A stretch of DNA of 64,000 nucleotides from Pelagibius sp965227505 (GCF_965227505.1 NZ_OZ245757.1:1426001-1490000), one strand, 5' to 3'. Numbered from the stretch's first letter, positions 8,801 to 16,331 are shown. Numbers and translations are program-made. The notes: generated from the sequence alone by a model not told the origin.

Positions 8801-9348
8801 AGAAGGCACCGGGCTTCTCCGGCCTCGCCGAGGCGGTGGCGCGCTACTACTTCAAGCTCCTGGCGGTGAAGGACGAGTACGAGGTGGCACGGCTCTATGC
8901 CGGCCCGGAGTTCGCCCAGAAACTGAACGAACAGTTCGAAGGCGACTTCAAGCTCTCCTTCCATCTGGCGCCGCCGCTCTTCGCCAAGCGCGATCCCGAC
9001 ACCGGAGAGCTGCAGAAACAGGAGTTCGGCGCCTGGATGCTGCCTGTCCTGCGCACAATGGCGAAGCTGAAGGGTCTGCGCGGCACGGCGCTCGATATCT
9101 TCGGCTACTCCGACGAGCGCAGGATGGAGCGCGGCCTGATCCGCGACTATGAGACGCTGATGGAGGAGATCGCGGGCAAACTGACGCCGGACAACCACGC
9201 GCTGGCGGTGGAGCTGGCTTCGATCCCGGAGAAGATCCGCGGCTACGGCCACGTGAAGGAAGCCCACGTGAAGACCGCCAAGGCCTGCGAAGCCGACCTG
9301 CTGACCGCCTTCCGCGATCCGGCCCAGCGCCAGACCGCCGCGGAGTAG
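5863..9348 (+). CDS. Indolepyruvate ferredoxin oxidoreductase, single-chain alpha-gamma fusion
   Basis: A 1161-residue thiamine-diphosphate enzyme that oxidatively decarboxylates arylpyruvates (from Trp, Phe, Tyr) to arylacetyl-CoA with ferredoxin as acceptor. Domains in order: a degraded N-terminal pyrimidine-binding domain (about 20-400), a CSGCPHN stretch near 430, a TPP-binding domain with GDGTYFHSG near 490, a cysteine-rich 4Fe-4S region from about residue 634 (VCEGCGDC, then CNKDFSC), and a C-terminal gamma domain starting VTGVGGTGVVTIG near 725. The length is typical of the fused proteobacterial form. Its position opposite hppD suggests shared use of aromatic 2-oxo acids. Confidence 0.93.
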   Translation: MALQAVSLDDKYALERGQVFLTGTQALVRLPMMQRQRDLAAGLNTAGFVTGYRGSPLGGVDQQMGRAAPFLKRHHIHFQAGVNEDLAATAVWGSQQGELFGDSNYDGVFAMWYAKGPGVDRSGDVLRHGNMAGAGRHGGVLLLAGDDHTAKSSTTAHQCEYTFMDLMIPVLNPAGVQEFLDLGLYGWAMSRFSGCWVGFKTIGETVDSSASVSIDPARNPILLPEDFEVPAGGLQVRWPDTPLQQEERLHRDKIYAALAFARANKLDRTVLGAEKPRFGIVTAGKAYLDVRQALDDLGIDEARAAEIGLAVYKVGMSWPLEREGIRRFAEGLEEILVVEEKRAIIENQVKEQLYNWRADVRPRVVGKFDENGDWILPSIGELTPARIARAIAKRIARFHSSEDIDQRLRFLADKEESLKGEQTPMTRVPYFCSGCPHNTSTQVPEGSRALAGIGCHYMVQWMDRNTDTFSQMGGEGVAWVGQAPFSKTRHVFVNLGDGTYFHSGILAIRAAIGAGVNITYKILYNDAVAMTGGQAVDGPLDPAMITRQVAAEGVQRIVVVTDEPDKYPIGTNWAPGVTVEHRDRLDAIQKELREVEGVTILLYDQTCAAEKRRRRKRGLFPDPPKRAFINDLVCEGCGDCSVKSNCVSVVPVETEFGRKRAIDQSSCNKDFSCVKGFCPSFVSVHGGKIRKMKPLSQGPKSDADIWEHLPDPQVPALDSPFGIVVTGVGGTGVVTIGALLGMAAHLEGRGCSVLDMAGLAQKGGAVVSHIRLAPQPEDIHAVRISAGGAGLILGCDLVVASGFEALSKIKQGETRAVINSHQVMTGDFTRNPDLAFPGGELERLIAEASGPGQADFIDATRIATALLGDSIATNLFMLGYAWQKGLVPLSAEAINQAIELNAVAVEANKRAFRWGRRAAHDLAAVERTVTPAEEPQSHHLSQSLEEIIRRRVDFLTGYQNAAYAKRYTTLVERLKKAEGEKAPGFSGLAEAVARYYFKLLAVKDEYEVARLYAGPEFAQKLNEQFEGDFKLSFHLAPPLFAKRDPDTGELQKQEFGAWMLPVLRTMAKLKGLRGTALDIFGYSDERRMERGLIRDYETLMEEIAGKLTPDNHALAVELASIPEKIRGYGHVKEAHVKTAKACEADLLTAFRDPAQRQTAAE

Positions 9349-9363
9349 ACGCGGGACCTACCG

Positions 9364-9457
9364 CATGCTTCGAGACGGCCCTCGCGGGCCTGCTCAGCAT
9401 GAGGCGTGATCTAAGGCCTCATCCTGAGGAGGGCTGAAAGCCCGTCTCGAAGGATGA
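9364..9457. repeat. Interspersed palindromic element, copy 1
   Basis: An imperfect nested palindrome. The outer arms are CTTCGAGACGG (from 9368) and its complement ending at 9452; the inner arms are CTCAGCATGAGG (9393-9404) and CCTCATCCTGAGG (9417-9429). A second copy lies at 51888-52014. This family of CTTCGAGACGG...CTCAGCATGAGG elements is common between genes of many Alphaproteobacteria. Here it sits between the oxidoreductase and the convergent hydrolase gene and may act as a bidirectional terminator. Confidence 0.85.
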
Positions 9458-9468
9458 CACGAAGAGCT

Positions 9469-10536
9469 CTACGTTAGGCGCCAGTAGCCGCCGATGTCGT
9501 TTTCGCGGCGCTCCTCGTCTTCCAGGAAGTCCTCGTCGAGCTTGCCGTTCAGCACCTCGACCATGTCCTGGCGCACCCGCGCGTTGTTGCGGAAGTACTG
9601 ATGGCCGGTGGGATCGGCGGCCCAGGCGTTGGCGCCGCGCGACTCCCAGATGACCTTCGGCGCGACGTTCACAACGGCCACCTTGTCCGAGAGTTCGGCT
9701 TTCCGGCGCGGCCCGCTGCGGCCCAGGCGGTCCGGGTTGCCCATGGCGTAGTCGCTCGCCTTCAAGGCCAGGTCCTGGTGATTGTAGTAGACCGTCAGGC
9801 GCCGGCAGCCGCGCAGCAACGGGGCGATCTTGTGGCGCGCCTGCACCGTGTCGTCGTCCTCGTCGGCGGCGGTCAGGATGACCTCATCCAGCAGCGGCGG
9901 AATGTTGTCGCCGACGAAGGTGCGCATGGCCTGGACCGCGCCGCGGATCGCCCAGTTGCCCATGGAGTGGCAGAGCAGGTGGATGCGCCCGTCGCAGCGC
10001 TCGGCGCGCGGCGTGTTCCGGATGAAATCGGTGGCCTTGAGGATGGCCCGGCCCAGCGCGCTGCCGGAGGCTTCGGCCCGCCTGCGGTCGTCGGCGTAGG
10101 TGCGCCGCCCCACCCCCGCCCCGGCAGAGGGCCAGGAAAACAGCAGCAGCGTCATATCCTTGCCACCGGCTGCCAGCCACTGCTGGAGCTGCGCCGCGCG
10201 GCCCGCCGCCTCGCGAAAGGTGTGGTCGTAGCCATGCACGAAGATCAGGGCATCGCCCTTCTTCAGCATGTCCTGCCGCACGGCATCGAAGATCGCCGCG
10301 CTGCCGAGCTTGGACTTGCCGGCATCGTCCCGATCCAGCCGCTCCGCCGCCAGGGTGATCTTCGCCTTGTCCACAAAGGCGCCGAGATCTTTTTTGAAAA
10401 GGTCCTCACCGGAGAAGGCCACCTTTCCGAAGCGCAGCTCGTCGATGTTGTCGGGATGGAACGCCTCCCCGATCTCCGCATCCTCGCCGCCCTTAACGAC
10501 CTTGCGGTTGGTCGCAAAGTAGATCGTCACCGCCAT
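9469..10536 (-). CDS. Alpha/beta hydrolase, DUF900 family
   Basis: A 355-residue protein starting MAVTIYFATNRK, the usual opening of DUF900 hydrolases. The oxyanion-type motif is IFVHGYDHTF (about 98-107). The nucleophile elbow is LLCHSMGN with S191, so the first Gly of GxSxG is replaced by Cys. A candidate histidine is GHQYF near the C-terminus. There is no signal peptide, so it is probably cytoplasmic. The substrate is unknown; relatives include lipases and esterases. GGGGAAG lies upstream of the ATG at 10536. It converges with the upstream oxidoreductase across the palindromic repeat. Confidence 0.8.
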   Translation of the reverse strand: MAVTIYFATNRKVVKGGEDAEIGEAFHPDNIDELRFGKVAFSGEDLFKKDLGAFVDKAKITLAAERLDRDDAGKSKLGSAAIFDAVRQDMLKKGDALIFVHGYDHTFREAAGRAAQLQQWLAAGGKDMTLLLFSWPSAGAGVGRRTYADDRRRAEASGSALGRAILKATDFIRNTPRAERCDGRIHLLCHSMGNWAIRGAVQAMRTFVGDNIPPLLDEVILTAADEDDDTVQARHKIAPLLRGCRRLTVYYNHQDLALKASDYAMGNPDRLGRSGPRRKAELSDKVAVVNVAPKVIWESRGANAWAADPTGHQYFRNNARVRQDMVEVLNGKLDEDFLEDEERRENDIGGYWRLT

Positions 10537-10741
10537 GTCTTGGTCTTCCCCTGGATTTGGTCGTCTGCGCGCTCTCCAACGCAGCGCGAGCCTAGCAGTC
10601 TTTGTTGCTCATGGGCAGGACGCGAAGGGATAGGTCGGAGAGCCGCGACAGCAGTGGCTTCTGTGCGGCAATCGGGCTTGGCGGATGACCGTGCTTCGCT
10701 TTCCGGCTATCTTCGCAATCCGGTCAACAGAGGTCTGCGCC

Positions 10742-11365
10742 ATGGCGAAAGAGCTTGTCTTCTATACAAACCCCCGCTCGCGCGGCCGCATCGCCCGCTG
10801 GATGCTGGAGGAAGTGGGCGCGCCCTACCAGACCGAGATCATCGCCTACGGCGAACAGATGAAAGGCCCCGGCTACCGCGCCATCAACCCCATGGGCAAG
10901 GTGCCGGCGATCCGCCACGGCGCAGCGGTGATCACCGAATGCGCCGCGATCTGCGCCCATCTGGCCGATGCCTTTCCCGAAGCCGGCCTGGCGCCGCCGC
11001 CGGGGGAGCGGGGCAGCTACTACCGCTGGCTTTTCTTCGCCGCCGGCCCCCTGGAGGCCGCCGTGATGGACAAGGCCATGGGCTTCCAGCCGGAACCGGA
11101 AAAAGAAGGCATGGTCGGCTACGGCACCTTCACCCTGGTGATGGACGTGCTGGAGCAGGCGCTTTCCAACGGCAGCTACGTCGCCGGGGACAGCTTCACC
11201 GCCGCCGATGTCTTTCTGGGGTCCCAGATCAACTGGGGTCTACAGTTCGGCACCATGGAAGAGCGGCCCGGCTTCGCCGACTACGTGGCCAGGCTGACCG
11301 CACGGGAAGCCTTCAAACGCGCGGCAGCCCTCGACGACGCCGCGATGCCGGCAGAAGCCCAATGA
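10742..11365 (+). CDS. Glutathione S-transferase family protein
   Basis: A 207-residue protein. The thioredoxin-like N-terminal domain begins LVFYTNPRSRGRIARWMLEE; the cis-proline loop is NPMGKVPAI and the glutathione-contacting segment TECAAICAHLADAFPEA. The alpha-helical C-terminal domain contains SYVAGDSFTAADVFLGSQI, the GST N-capping box region. The ATG at 10742 follows AGAGG and is preferred over the longer frame. The substrate is unknown. It is followed by a GNAT gene on the same strand after a short tandem repeat. Confidence 0.88.
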   Translation: MAKELVFYTNPRSRGRIARWMLEEVGAPYQTEIIAYGEQMKGPGYRAINPMGKVPAIRHGAAVITECAAICAHLADAFPEAGLAPPPGERGSYYRWLFFAAGPLEAAVMDKAMGFQPEPEKEGMVGYGTFTLVMDVLEQALSNGSYVAGDSFTAADVFLGSQINWGLQFGTMEERPGFADYVARLTAREAFKRAAALDDAAMPAEAQ

Positions 11366-11367
11366 CA

Positions 11368-11391
11368 GGCCCCATAGCGGGCCCCATAACG
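11368..11391. repeat. Two tandem 12-bp units GGCCCCATARCG, with a third decayed unit
   Basis: Units at 11368-11379 and 11380-11391 differ at one base; a third, degraded unit follows to about 11402. They fill the whole gap between the GST stop and the GNAT start, so they carry or shift that start region. Confidence 0.6.
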
Positions 11392-11401
11392 GACCCGTGA
11401 C

Positions 11402-11869
11402 GTGAGCTCGGCGTCGGGGCACGGCGCGATTGCGCTGCGGCACGCGGGACCGGCCGACGCGGCGGCCGTCGCTGCCGTCTTCTCCCCCTCCGTCCGGCTT
11501 CTCACTTTCCTGCCGCGCCTTCATACCGTCGAGGAAGACCGCCGCTTCATCACCGACGTCATCCTGAAGGACTGTGAAGTGAGCGTCGCGGAGCTTGAGG
11601 GCCGGATCGTCTCGTTCCTCGCCCGCGACGGCCAGGAGGTCCGCCTGCTCCACACGCACCCGGACTTCATTGGGCGCGGCGCCGGCGGGCGCCTGCTGGA
11701 AGCGGCCAAGCAGGAGGACGTCGAGGCCCTGGAGCTCTGGTGTTTCCAGGCAAACATTGGGGGGCGGCGCTTCTATGAAGCCCATGGCTTCAAGGCGATC
11801 GCCTTCACCGACGGCCAGAGGAACGAGGAAAAAACGCCCGACGTCCGCTACCGATGGGAGCGCGCTTAA
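11402..11869 (+). CDS. GNAT family N-acetyltransferase
   Basis: A 155-residue single-domain GNAT protein. The acetyl-CoA pyrophosphate loop is visible as GRGAGGRLLEAA (about 91-102), preceded by the beta-4 strand VRLLHTHPDF and followed by LELWCFQANIGGRRFYEAHGFKAI. The start is a GTG at 11402 immediately after tandem repeats; no good ribosome binding site is visible, so the exact start is uncertain. The substrate is unknown. Confidence 0.8.
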   Translation: MSSASGHGAIALRHAGPADAAAVAAVFSPSVRLLTFLPRLHTVEEDRRFITDVILKDCEVSVAELEGRIVSFLARDGQEVRLLHTHPDFIGRGAGGRLLEAAKQEDVEALELWCFQANIGGRRFYEAHGFKAIAFTDGQRNEEKTPDVRYRWERA

Positions 11870-11876
11870 GCCTGCA

Positions 11877-12653
11877 TCAGCCCGGATCGGCGAGCCAGCC
11901 CGCCAGGTCGGCAATGGACCCGATCCTGCCCGTCGGCAGGATGCTCGGATGATCCGCGTCGCGCGGGCGGTACTTGCCGGTCTTCACCTGCACCGCGGCG
12001 AGGCCCGCAGCCAGGGCGCCGCCGATGTCGGCCTCGATGTCGTCACCGACCATGAGCACCTCAGACGGCGCCAGGCCGAGGCTGTCGAGTGCCAGGTCGA
12101 AGAACGCGGGCGACGGCTTGCCGACCACCCGGGCCTCCGCCGCGGCAGCGTATTCAAGCGCCGCGACGAAGGGCCCGAGATCGAGGGCGATGCCCTCCTC
12201 CCGCCGGCAGACACGGTTCTTGTGGAGTGCGATCAGCGGCACGCCTGCGGCCATGCGCTGAAAGAGGGCGTTCAGACGGTCCCAGGTGAAGTCCTTGTAA
12301 AGGTCCCCCAACACCAGGGCATCGGCGTCCCCGACAGCGACGAAATCGAAACCCGCGAAGTCTTCGGCGAGCGCCGTTTCGGCGGCGAGATGCAGGCGCG
12401 TGACGGACATCGCGGAGAGCAGCCGCGCCGCGGCGGCGGGTGGCGTAAAGAGTTCGTCGGCTTCCACCGCGAACCCCATCTCCCCAAGCCGCTGCGCGAT
12501 GGCCCGGCGCGGCCGCGTGGTGGTGTTGGTGAGATAGCGGACCGCGAGGCCCTGTGCGCGCAAATCCTCCAGCGCGGCAACAGCGCCGGGGATCGGCGTA
12601 TCGCCCTGGTAAAGCACCCCTTCGAGGTCGAGCAGCAGGCCGCGGACGGTCAT
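11877..12653 (-). CDS. HAD-superfamily hydrolase, subfamily IIA (LHPP/NagD-like)
   Basis: 258 residues. Motif I is DLEGVLYQG (D9, E11), so the general acid/base Asp of DxD is Glu. Motif II is LTNTTT, the Lys motif is VGKPSPAFF, and motif III is MVGDDIEADIGGA. The C2a cap region places it with LHPP-type phosphatases acting on phospholysine, phosphohistidine or pyrophosphate. It is cytoplasmic. It lies downstream of the three nitrile hydratase-like genes on the same strand (37-bp gap), so cotranscription is possible. Confidence 0.82.
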   Translation of the reverse strand: MTVRGLLLDLEGVLYQGDTPIPGAVAALEDLRAQGLAVRYLTNTTTRPRRAIAQRLGEMGFAVEADELFTPPAAAARLLSAMSVTRLHLAAETALAEDFAGFDFVAVGDADALVLGDLYKDFTWDRLNALFQRMAAGVPLIALHKNRVCRREEGIALDLGPFVAALEYAAAAEARVVGKPSPAFFDLALDSLGLAPSEVLMVGDDIEADIGGALAAGLAAVQVKTGKYRPRDADHPSILPTGRIGSIADLAGWLADPG

Positions 12654-12690
12654 CCCTTGCGCTCCCGCCTCCCGGCCCTGCTGCCGGCGG

Positions 12691-13320
12691 TCAGGCGCCC
12701 GGGCTCTTGGGCAGGGTGACGCCGATCATGCAGTCGCGGGTGACGAGGTCCGCCAGGGCCGCTTCGTCCAGGCCCTCGCTGCCGGCCGGGCGGGCCGGCA
12801 GCACCATGTAGCGCAGGTCGGCGGTGGAGTCGTGCACGCGGACCTCCACGTCGTCCGGGATGGCCGTGCCGAACTCCGTCAGCACGGTGCGCGGCTCGCG
12901 CACCGTGCGGCTGCGGTAGCTGCGCGCCTTGTACCAGTCCGGCGGCAGACCGATGAGGTTGCGCGGATAGCAGGAGCAGAGCGTGCAGACGATGACGTTG
13001 TGGACGCCCACGGTGTTCTCGACCGCGCGGATGGGAATGGTGCCGGCGTCGATCCCCATCTCCTCCGCGGCCTTGTTCACGTCCGCCAGCATGCGCGCCT
13101 TGAAGTCGTCATCCAGCCAGGCGCGGGCGACCATGCGCGCGCCGGCGACCGGGCTCTTGGAATCGATCTGCTCCAGCACGGCGCGCAGTTCTTCGCCCGA
13201 GATGATACCCTTTTCGATCAGGAGCTGGCCTACCGCCTCGGTCATCGCCTGATAGTGGGTGAGCGGCGTCTCTTCCAGGTCGGGCTGATGCGGGTGGGGA
13301 TGGGAATGCTCGTGCGCCAT
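12691..13320 (-). CDS. Cobalt-type nitrile hydratase / thiocyanate hydrolase catalytic (alpha/gamma) subunit
   Basis: A 209-residue metal-binding subunit. The claw motif is VCTLCSC (C112, C115, S116, C117). Thr after the first Cys marks the cobalt rather than the iron (VCSLCSC) class; two of the cysteines are oxidised in active enzymes. Downstream segments YKARSYRSRTVREPRTVLTEFG and VTRDCMIGV are family signatures. The N-terminus is His-rich (MAHEHSHPHPHQPD), a possible metal-loading tail. The start at 13320 follows the beta C-half gene by 4 bp. The family hydrates nitriles to amides or, in thiocyanate hydrolase, thiocyanate to carbonyl sulfide and ammonia. The sequence does not decide which. 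Confidence 0.88.
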   Translation of the reverse strand: MAHEHSHPHPHQPDLEETPLTHYQAMTEAVGQLLIEKGIISGEELRAVLEQIDSKSPVAGARMVARAWLDDDFKARMLADVNKAAEEMGIDAGTIPIRAVENTVGVHNVIVCTLCSCYPRNLIGLPPDWYKARSYRSRTVREPRTVLTEFGTAIPDDVEVRVHDSTADLRYMVLPARPAGSEGLDEAALADLVTRDCMIGVTLPKSPGA

Positions 13321-13324
13321 GCCT

Positions 13325-13615
13325 TCAGGTCTCCGCCGGGTCCAGCCAGTTCTCGTAGATGTCCACCACCGTGGTGTCGGCAGTGGGGCCGTCGTATTCG
13401 TCCCAGATCTCAGAGGTCCGGAACAGCACGCGGTAGAGCGGCAACGCCGGATCGCCGCTGCGCCCGTAGGCCAGGGCCTCCGGGTTGCGGTAGGGCCCAA
13501 GGATCTCGGTCACCACGCCGGTTTTGCCGCGTATGAAAAAGGGCGTGCGCACATGGCCCGGCGGATAGGCGGCGCGGACTGCAACGCGGGCGCCGATGTC
13601 GAAGCGTGCAGTCAT
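13325..13615 (-). CDS. Nitrile hydratase-type beta subunit, C-terminal SH3-like half as separate protein
   Basis: A 96-residue protein equal to the C-terminal domain of nitrile hydratase beta. It has FDIGARVAVR, then RTPFFIRGKTGVVTEI, then PLYRVLFRTSEIWDEY and DIYENWLDP. Its ATG overlaps the stop of the N-half gene in an ATGA arrangement, so it is translationally coupled and not a frameshift relic. A free SH3-like half is known from thiocyanate hydrolase (ScnA) and some three-subunit nitrile hydratases. It should assemble with the N-half and the cobalt subunit. Confidence 0.85.
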   Translation of the reverse strand: MTARFDIGARVAVRAAYPPGHVRTPFFIRGKTGVVTEILGPYRNPEALAYGRSGDPALPLYRVLFRTSEIWDEYDGPTADTTVVDIYENWLDPAET

Positions 13616-13980
13616 GACGGATCGCCGGATGTTCTCGGTTCCGCCTCGGCAACACCGCCGGCGGGCCAGGCCTCGGTGATTTCCGCCATGCGCCGGCCCA
13701 GTTCGTCGATCTCGATGACGCCCTTCTCGATGAGGATGTTGGTGACCGAGGCGATCCAGCGCTCGTAGTAGCTGAGCTCGTCGTAAACGCCGGGCCCCAA
13801 CTCTTCGATGCCGCGCCGCAGTTCGTCCACCGTCATGATCTGGCGCTTCTGGTCGCTGACCAGGCGCAGGATGGCGTCGACTTTCTTCTCCCAGGGTGCG
13901 TAGTCGTGCTCGGCCCCCGGACCGAAAGGGTCGACGGGCCCGGCCTTCAGCCCGCCCATATCGTGGTGTCTGCGCAGCAT
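13612..13980 (-). CDS. Nitrile hydratase-type beta subunit, N-terminal half as separate protein
   Basis: 122 residues. It begins MLRRHHDMGGLKAGPVDPFGP, which matches the HDMGG opening of nitrile hydratase beta, and contains the helical signature YDELSYYERWIASVTNILIEKGVI. This resembles ScnB of thiocyanate hydrolase. The nitrile hydratase activator family shares this fold, so a chaperone role is an alternative, but the HDMGG start and first-in-operon place favour a structural subunit. It is the first gene of the three-gene unit; GGTGAGG precedes the ATG at 13980. No separate activator gene is seen. Confidence 0.78.
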   Translation of the reverse strand: MLRRHHDMGGLKAGPVDPFGPGAEHDYAPWEKKVDAILRLVSDQKRQIMTVDELRRGIEELGPGVYDELSYYERWIASVTNILIEKGVIEIDELGRRMAEITEAWPAGGVAEAEPRTSGDPS

Positions 13981-14185
13981 CGCCTCACCGTCTTCTTTGA
14001 TTGCTCTGGTGGAAAGTATCGGGCAGCCGGACGGCGGGGGTCAATGGCGGAGGCCGTTTCAGAGGGTCCGCGTTGCACCGGTCACCGAAACTTGATGACG
14101 CGCAGGGCCGTGCAGTTGACCTTGCCAGCGACCCAACTCATATCTCGACCAGAGACATCACATTGGCAGCGCAAGGCTTCGGACC

Positions 14186-14395
14186 ATGGCCGTGAACCGC
14201 AACCTCGTCGCCGGCAAGAAAGCCGATTGTTCGTCGCAAGACCGCCCTGCGCTGAAGGACCGTAGACGTCTGCTTCGGACCTGCCTTCTCGGCCCGCTGG
14301 CCATCTCCGTGGTTGCCATCGCGGGCTGCGCCAACAGAAAAGACCTGCCTCCGGAACGGCGGACCCGAGGCAGATTCGGCCAGGGAAGACCCTGA
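14186..14395 (+). CDS. Possible small lipoprotein
   Basis: A 69-codon frame with a basic stretch (KDRRRLLR), a hydrophobic run and a good lipobox, AIAGC, followed by a short basic tail. If real, the mature lipoprotein would be only about 22 residues. The start is uncertain and the ribosome binding site is weak. It is convergent with gapR (6-bp gap). The rest of the 14001-14401 interval shows no other gene. It is kept only because of the lipobox. Confidence 0.35.
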   Translation: MAVNRNLVAGKKADCSSQDRPALKDRRRLLRTCLLGPLAISVVAIAGCANRKDLPPERRTRGRFGQGRP

Positions 14396-14401
14396 CCCCT
14401 C

Positions 14402-14650
14402 CTAACCCACCATGCCGAGGGCCTGTTTGTAGAGATCGAGGATGGCCTCCTGTTCCTGGCGGTCGCCGGAGTCCATCTTGCGCAGGCGCACCACCTGGCG
14501 CATCACCTTGGTATCGAAGCCGTCGCCCTTCGCCTCGGCATAGACCTCGCGGATATCCGCGGTCAGCGCCGCCTTTTCTTCCTCCAGGCGCTCGATCCGC
14601 TCAACGAAAGACCGCAGCCGATCCGCCCCGATGCCGCCGACATCAGCCAT
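14402..14650 (-). CDS. gapR: GapR family nucleoid-associated protein (DUF2312)
   Basis: An 82-residue helical protein with the family signature DRLRSFVERIERLEEEKAAL, then YAEAKGDGFDTKVMRQVVRLRKM and ILDLYKQALGM. GapR binds overtwisted AT-rich DNA ahead of replication and transcription machinery in Caulobacter and relatives. The ATG at 14650 (MADVGG) is preferred because GGGAG lies 11 bp upstream; a GTG at 14662 could add four residues. It is an alphaproteobacterial marker gene. Confidence 0.93.
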   Translation of the reverse strand: MADVGGIGADRLRSFVERIERLEEEKAALTADIREVYAEAKGDGFDTKVMRQVVRLRKMDSGDRQEQEAILDLYKQALGMVG

Positions 14651-14821
14651 AGACTTGAACACTCCCTTAGATGCGCCTGGGTCAGGCTTGGTGAAGGGCG
14701 CCGAGACTAGACCGCGGCCGGAAGACTGACAACGCGGGAAACCTGTGGATAACGGGGGAAATCCCTCGATACCGGCAGGGGCAACTGCGCGACGAAACCG
14801 CTCGGAGGCGCTTGTGAGCAG

Positions 14822-15118
14822 TCAGCCGTGTTTGTGGCTGGCCTCGAAGGCGGCCTTCTGCTCCGGCGTCGCCTCGGTCTGGTACTTGGCCTTCCACTCC
14901 GCGTAGGGCATGCCGTAGATCAGCTCCCGCGCCGAATCGTAGTCCATCTCGATGCCCTTGTCCTCGGCGGCGGCCCGGTACCACTTGGACAGGCAGTTGC
15001 GGCAGAACCCTGCCAGGTTCATCAGATCGATGTTCTGCACATCGGTACGCTCGCGCAGATGGGAAACCAGGGTGCGAAAGGCCGCGGCCTCCAGTTCGGT
15101 GCGGGTCTTGTCGTCCAT
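14822..15118 (-). CDS. DUF1244 family protein
   Basis: A 98-residue protein with the family core NLAGFCRNCLSKWYRAAAEDKGI and a following YGMPYAEWKAKYQ. The two Cys in GFCRNC may bind metal, but this is inference. The function of the family is unknown; it is widely conserved in Proteobacteria. It lies on the same strand as gapR and about 170 bp upstream of it. Confidence 0.88.
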   Translation of the reverse strand: MDDKTRTELEAAAFRTLVSHLRERTDVQNIDLMNLAGFCRNCLSKWYRAAAEDKGIEMDYDSARELIYGMPYAEWKAKYQTEATPEQKAAFEASHKHG

Positions 15119-15191
15119 TCTGCCTCTCCCGGGCCTTCTTTCTAGGATGTTCTCATAGAATCTGGGAACTTCTGCGCCGATGTCCAGGCCT

Positions 15192-16331
15192 TCAAACGGA
15201 CTCTCGGGGCACGGTCTCCTCGATCAGGAAGTCGACGACCTGCGCCAGAGCCTCGCGTTTGTCGGCCCCGGCGGCGATTGCGGCGTCGTAGGTGGCAATC
15301 TGGCGGTGGGCCGAGGTGCCGCGGTTCAGGATGTCGCGGGCGTGCGCCACCTCTTCCAGGCAGCTCAAGGCCCCGGCGTGTTCGGTCACCAGCCCGATAA
15401 TCTCCTCCAGAAGCGTCCCGTAGGAGACCACTTCACCCTTGCCGAAGTCGACGAGGCCCTCGTCGAAGCCGTAGCGCTGCGCCCGCCAGCGGTTCTCCTG
15501 GATCAGCATGTTGCTGTACTTGCGCCAGCGCTGGTTGTCCCGCTTCAGGGCATAGAGCATGCGCATCAGGCTGACGTAGAGCGCCGCCACGGTGACCCCA
15601 TCCTCGATCCGGGTGCAGACATCAGCAACCCGCATCTCCAGGGTCGGAAAGCGCGCCGAGGGCCGCACATCCCACCAGATCTTGGTGGCATCCTCGATCA
15701 GCCCGGCGCTGACCATGGCATCGACATGGCGCTGATACTCGCCGAAGCTGTCGAAGGACTCCGGCAGGCCGGTGCGCGGCAGTTCCTCGAAGACGGACAG
15801 GCGGTAACACTTCAGACCCGTGGTCTCACCGCGCCAGAACGGCGACGACGTGGACAGCGCCAGCAGATGCGGCAGGAAGTAGCTGATCTGCTGCATGAGG
15901 TCGATGCGCAGTTCGTCGTCGTCCAACCCGACATGGACATGCATGCCGCAGATCAGGAGGCGGCGCACGACGGCCTGCATATCGCGGGCCAGTTCGTCGT
16001 AGCGTTCCTTGCGGGTGTGCTTCTGCTCATCCCACTGTGCGAAAGGATGCGTCGAGGCGGCGATTGGGGCGAGGTTGTAGTCTGCCGCGACACGGGCGAT
16101 GCAGCGGCGCAGCTCTGCCAGCTCTTCGGCGGCCTCGCGCACGGTCTCCCGCTTCGAGGTGCCAACCTCGATCTGTGATTGCAGGAACTCCGGGCTGACC
16201 CGTTCAGCCAGTTCCGCCTCGCAGCGGCTCATCAGGGCATCCGGCGGATCCACCACCAGGTCCCGTGTCTCGCGGTCGACCAGCAGGTATTCCTCTTCGA
16301 TGCCGACGGTAAAGGAAGGCTCGCGTCGCAT
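15192..16331 (-). CDS. GCS2-family carboxylate-amine ligase (YbdK type)
   Basis: 379 residues. The opening FTVGIEEEYLLVD is the hallmark of the glutamate-cysteine ligase type 2 family, followed by LQSQIEVGTS, the CGMHVHVG metal/ATP-site segment and FPTLEMRVADVC. E. coli YbdK has weak gamma-glutamylcysteine synthetase activity; the natural substrate in this subfamily is unknown. Its ATG at 16331 overlaps the stop of the upstream N-formylglutamate amidohydrolase, so the two proteins are translationally coupled and probably act in one pathway. Confidence 0.87.
   Translation of the reverse strand: MRREPSFTVGIEEEYLLVDRETRDLVVDPPDALMSRCEAELAERVSPEFLQSQIEVGTSKRETVREAAEELAELRRCIARVAADYNLAPIAASTHPFAQWDEQKHTRKERYDELARDMQAVVRRLLICGMHVHVGLDDDELRIDLMQQISYFLPHLLALSTSSPFWRGETTGLKCYRLSVFEELPRTGLPESFDSFGEYQRHVDAMVSAGLIEDATKIWWDVRPSARFPTLEMRVADVCTRIEDGVTVAALYVSLMRMLYALKRDNQRWRKYSNMLIQENRWRAQRYGFDEGLVDFGKGEVVSYGTLLEEIIGLVTEHAGALSCLEEVAHARDILNRGTSAHRQIATYDAAIAAGADKREALAQVVDFLIEETVPRESV

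Noticed and set aside
13325..13980. Split nitrile hydratase beta gene as a frameshift mutation
   Set aside because: Each half has its own start, the junction is a clean ATGA overlap, and the halves match the free subunits known in thiocyanate hydrolase.
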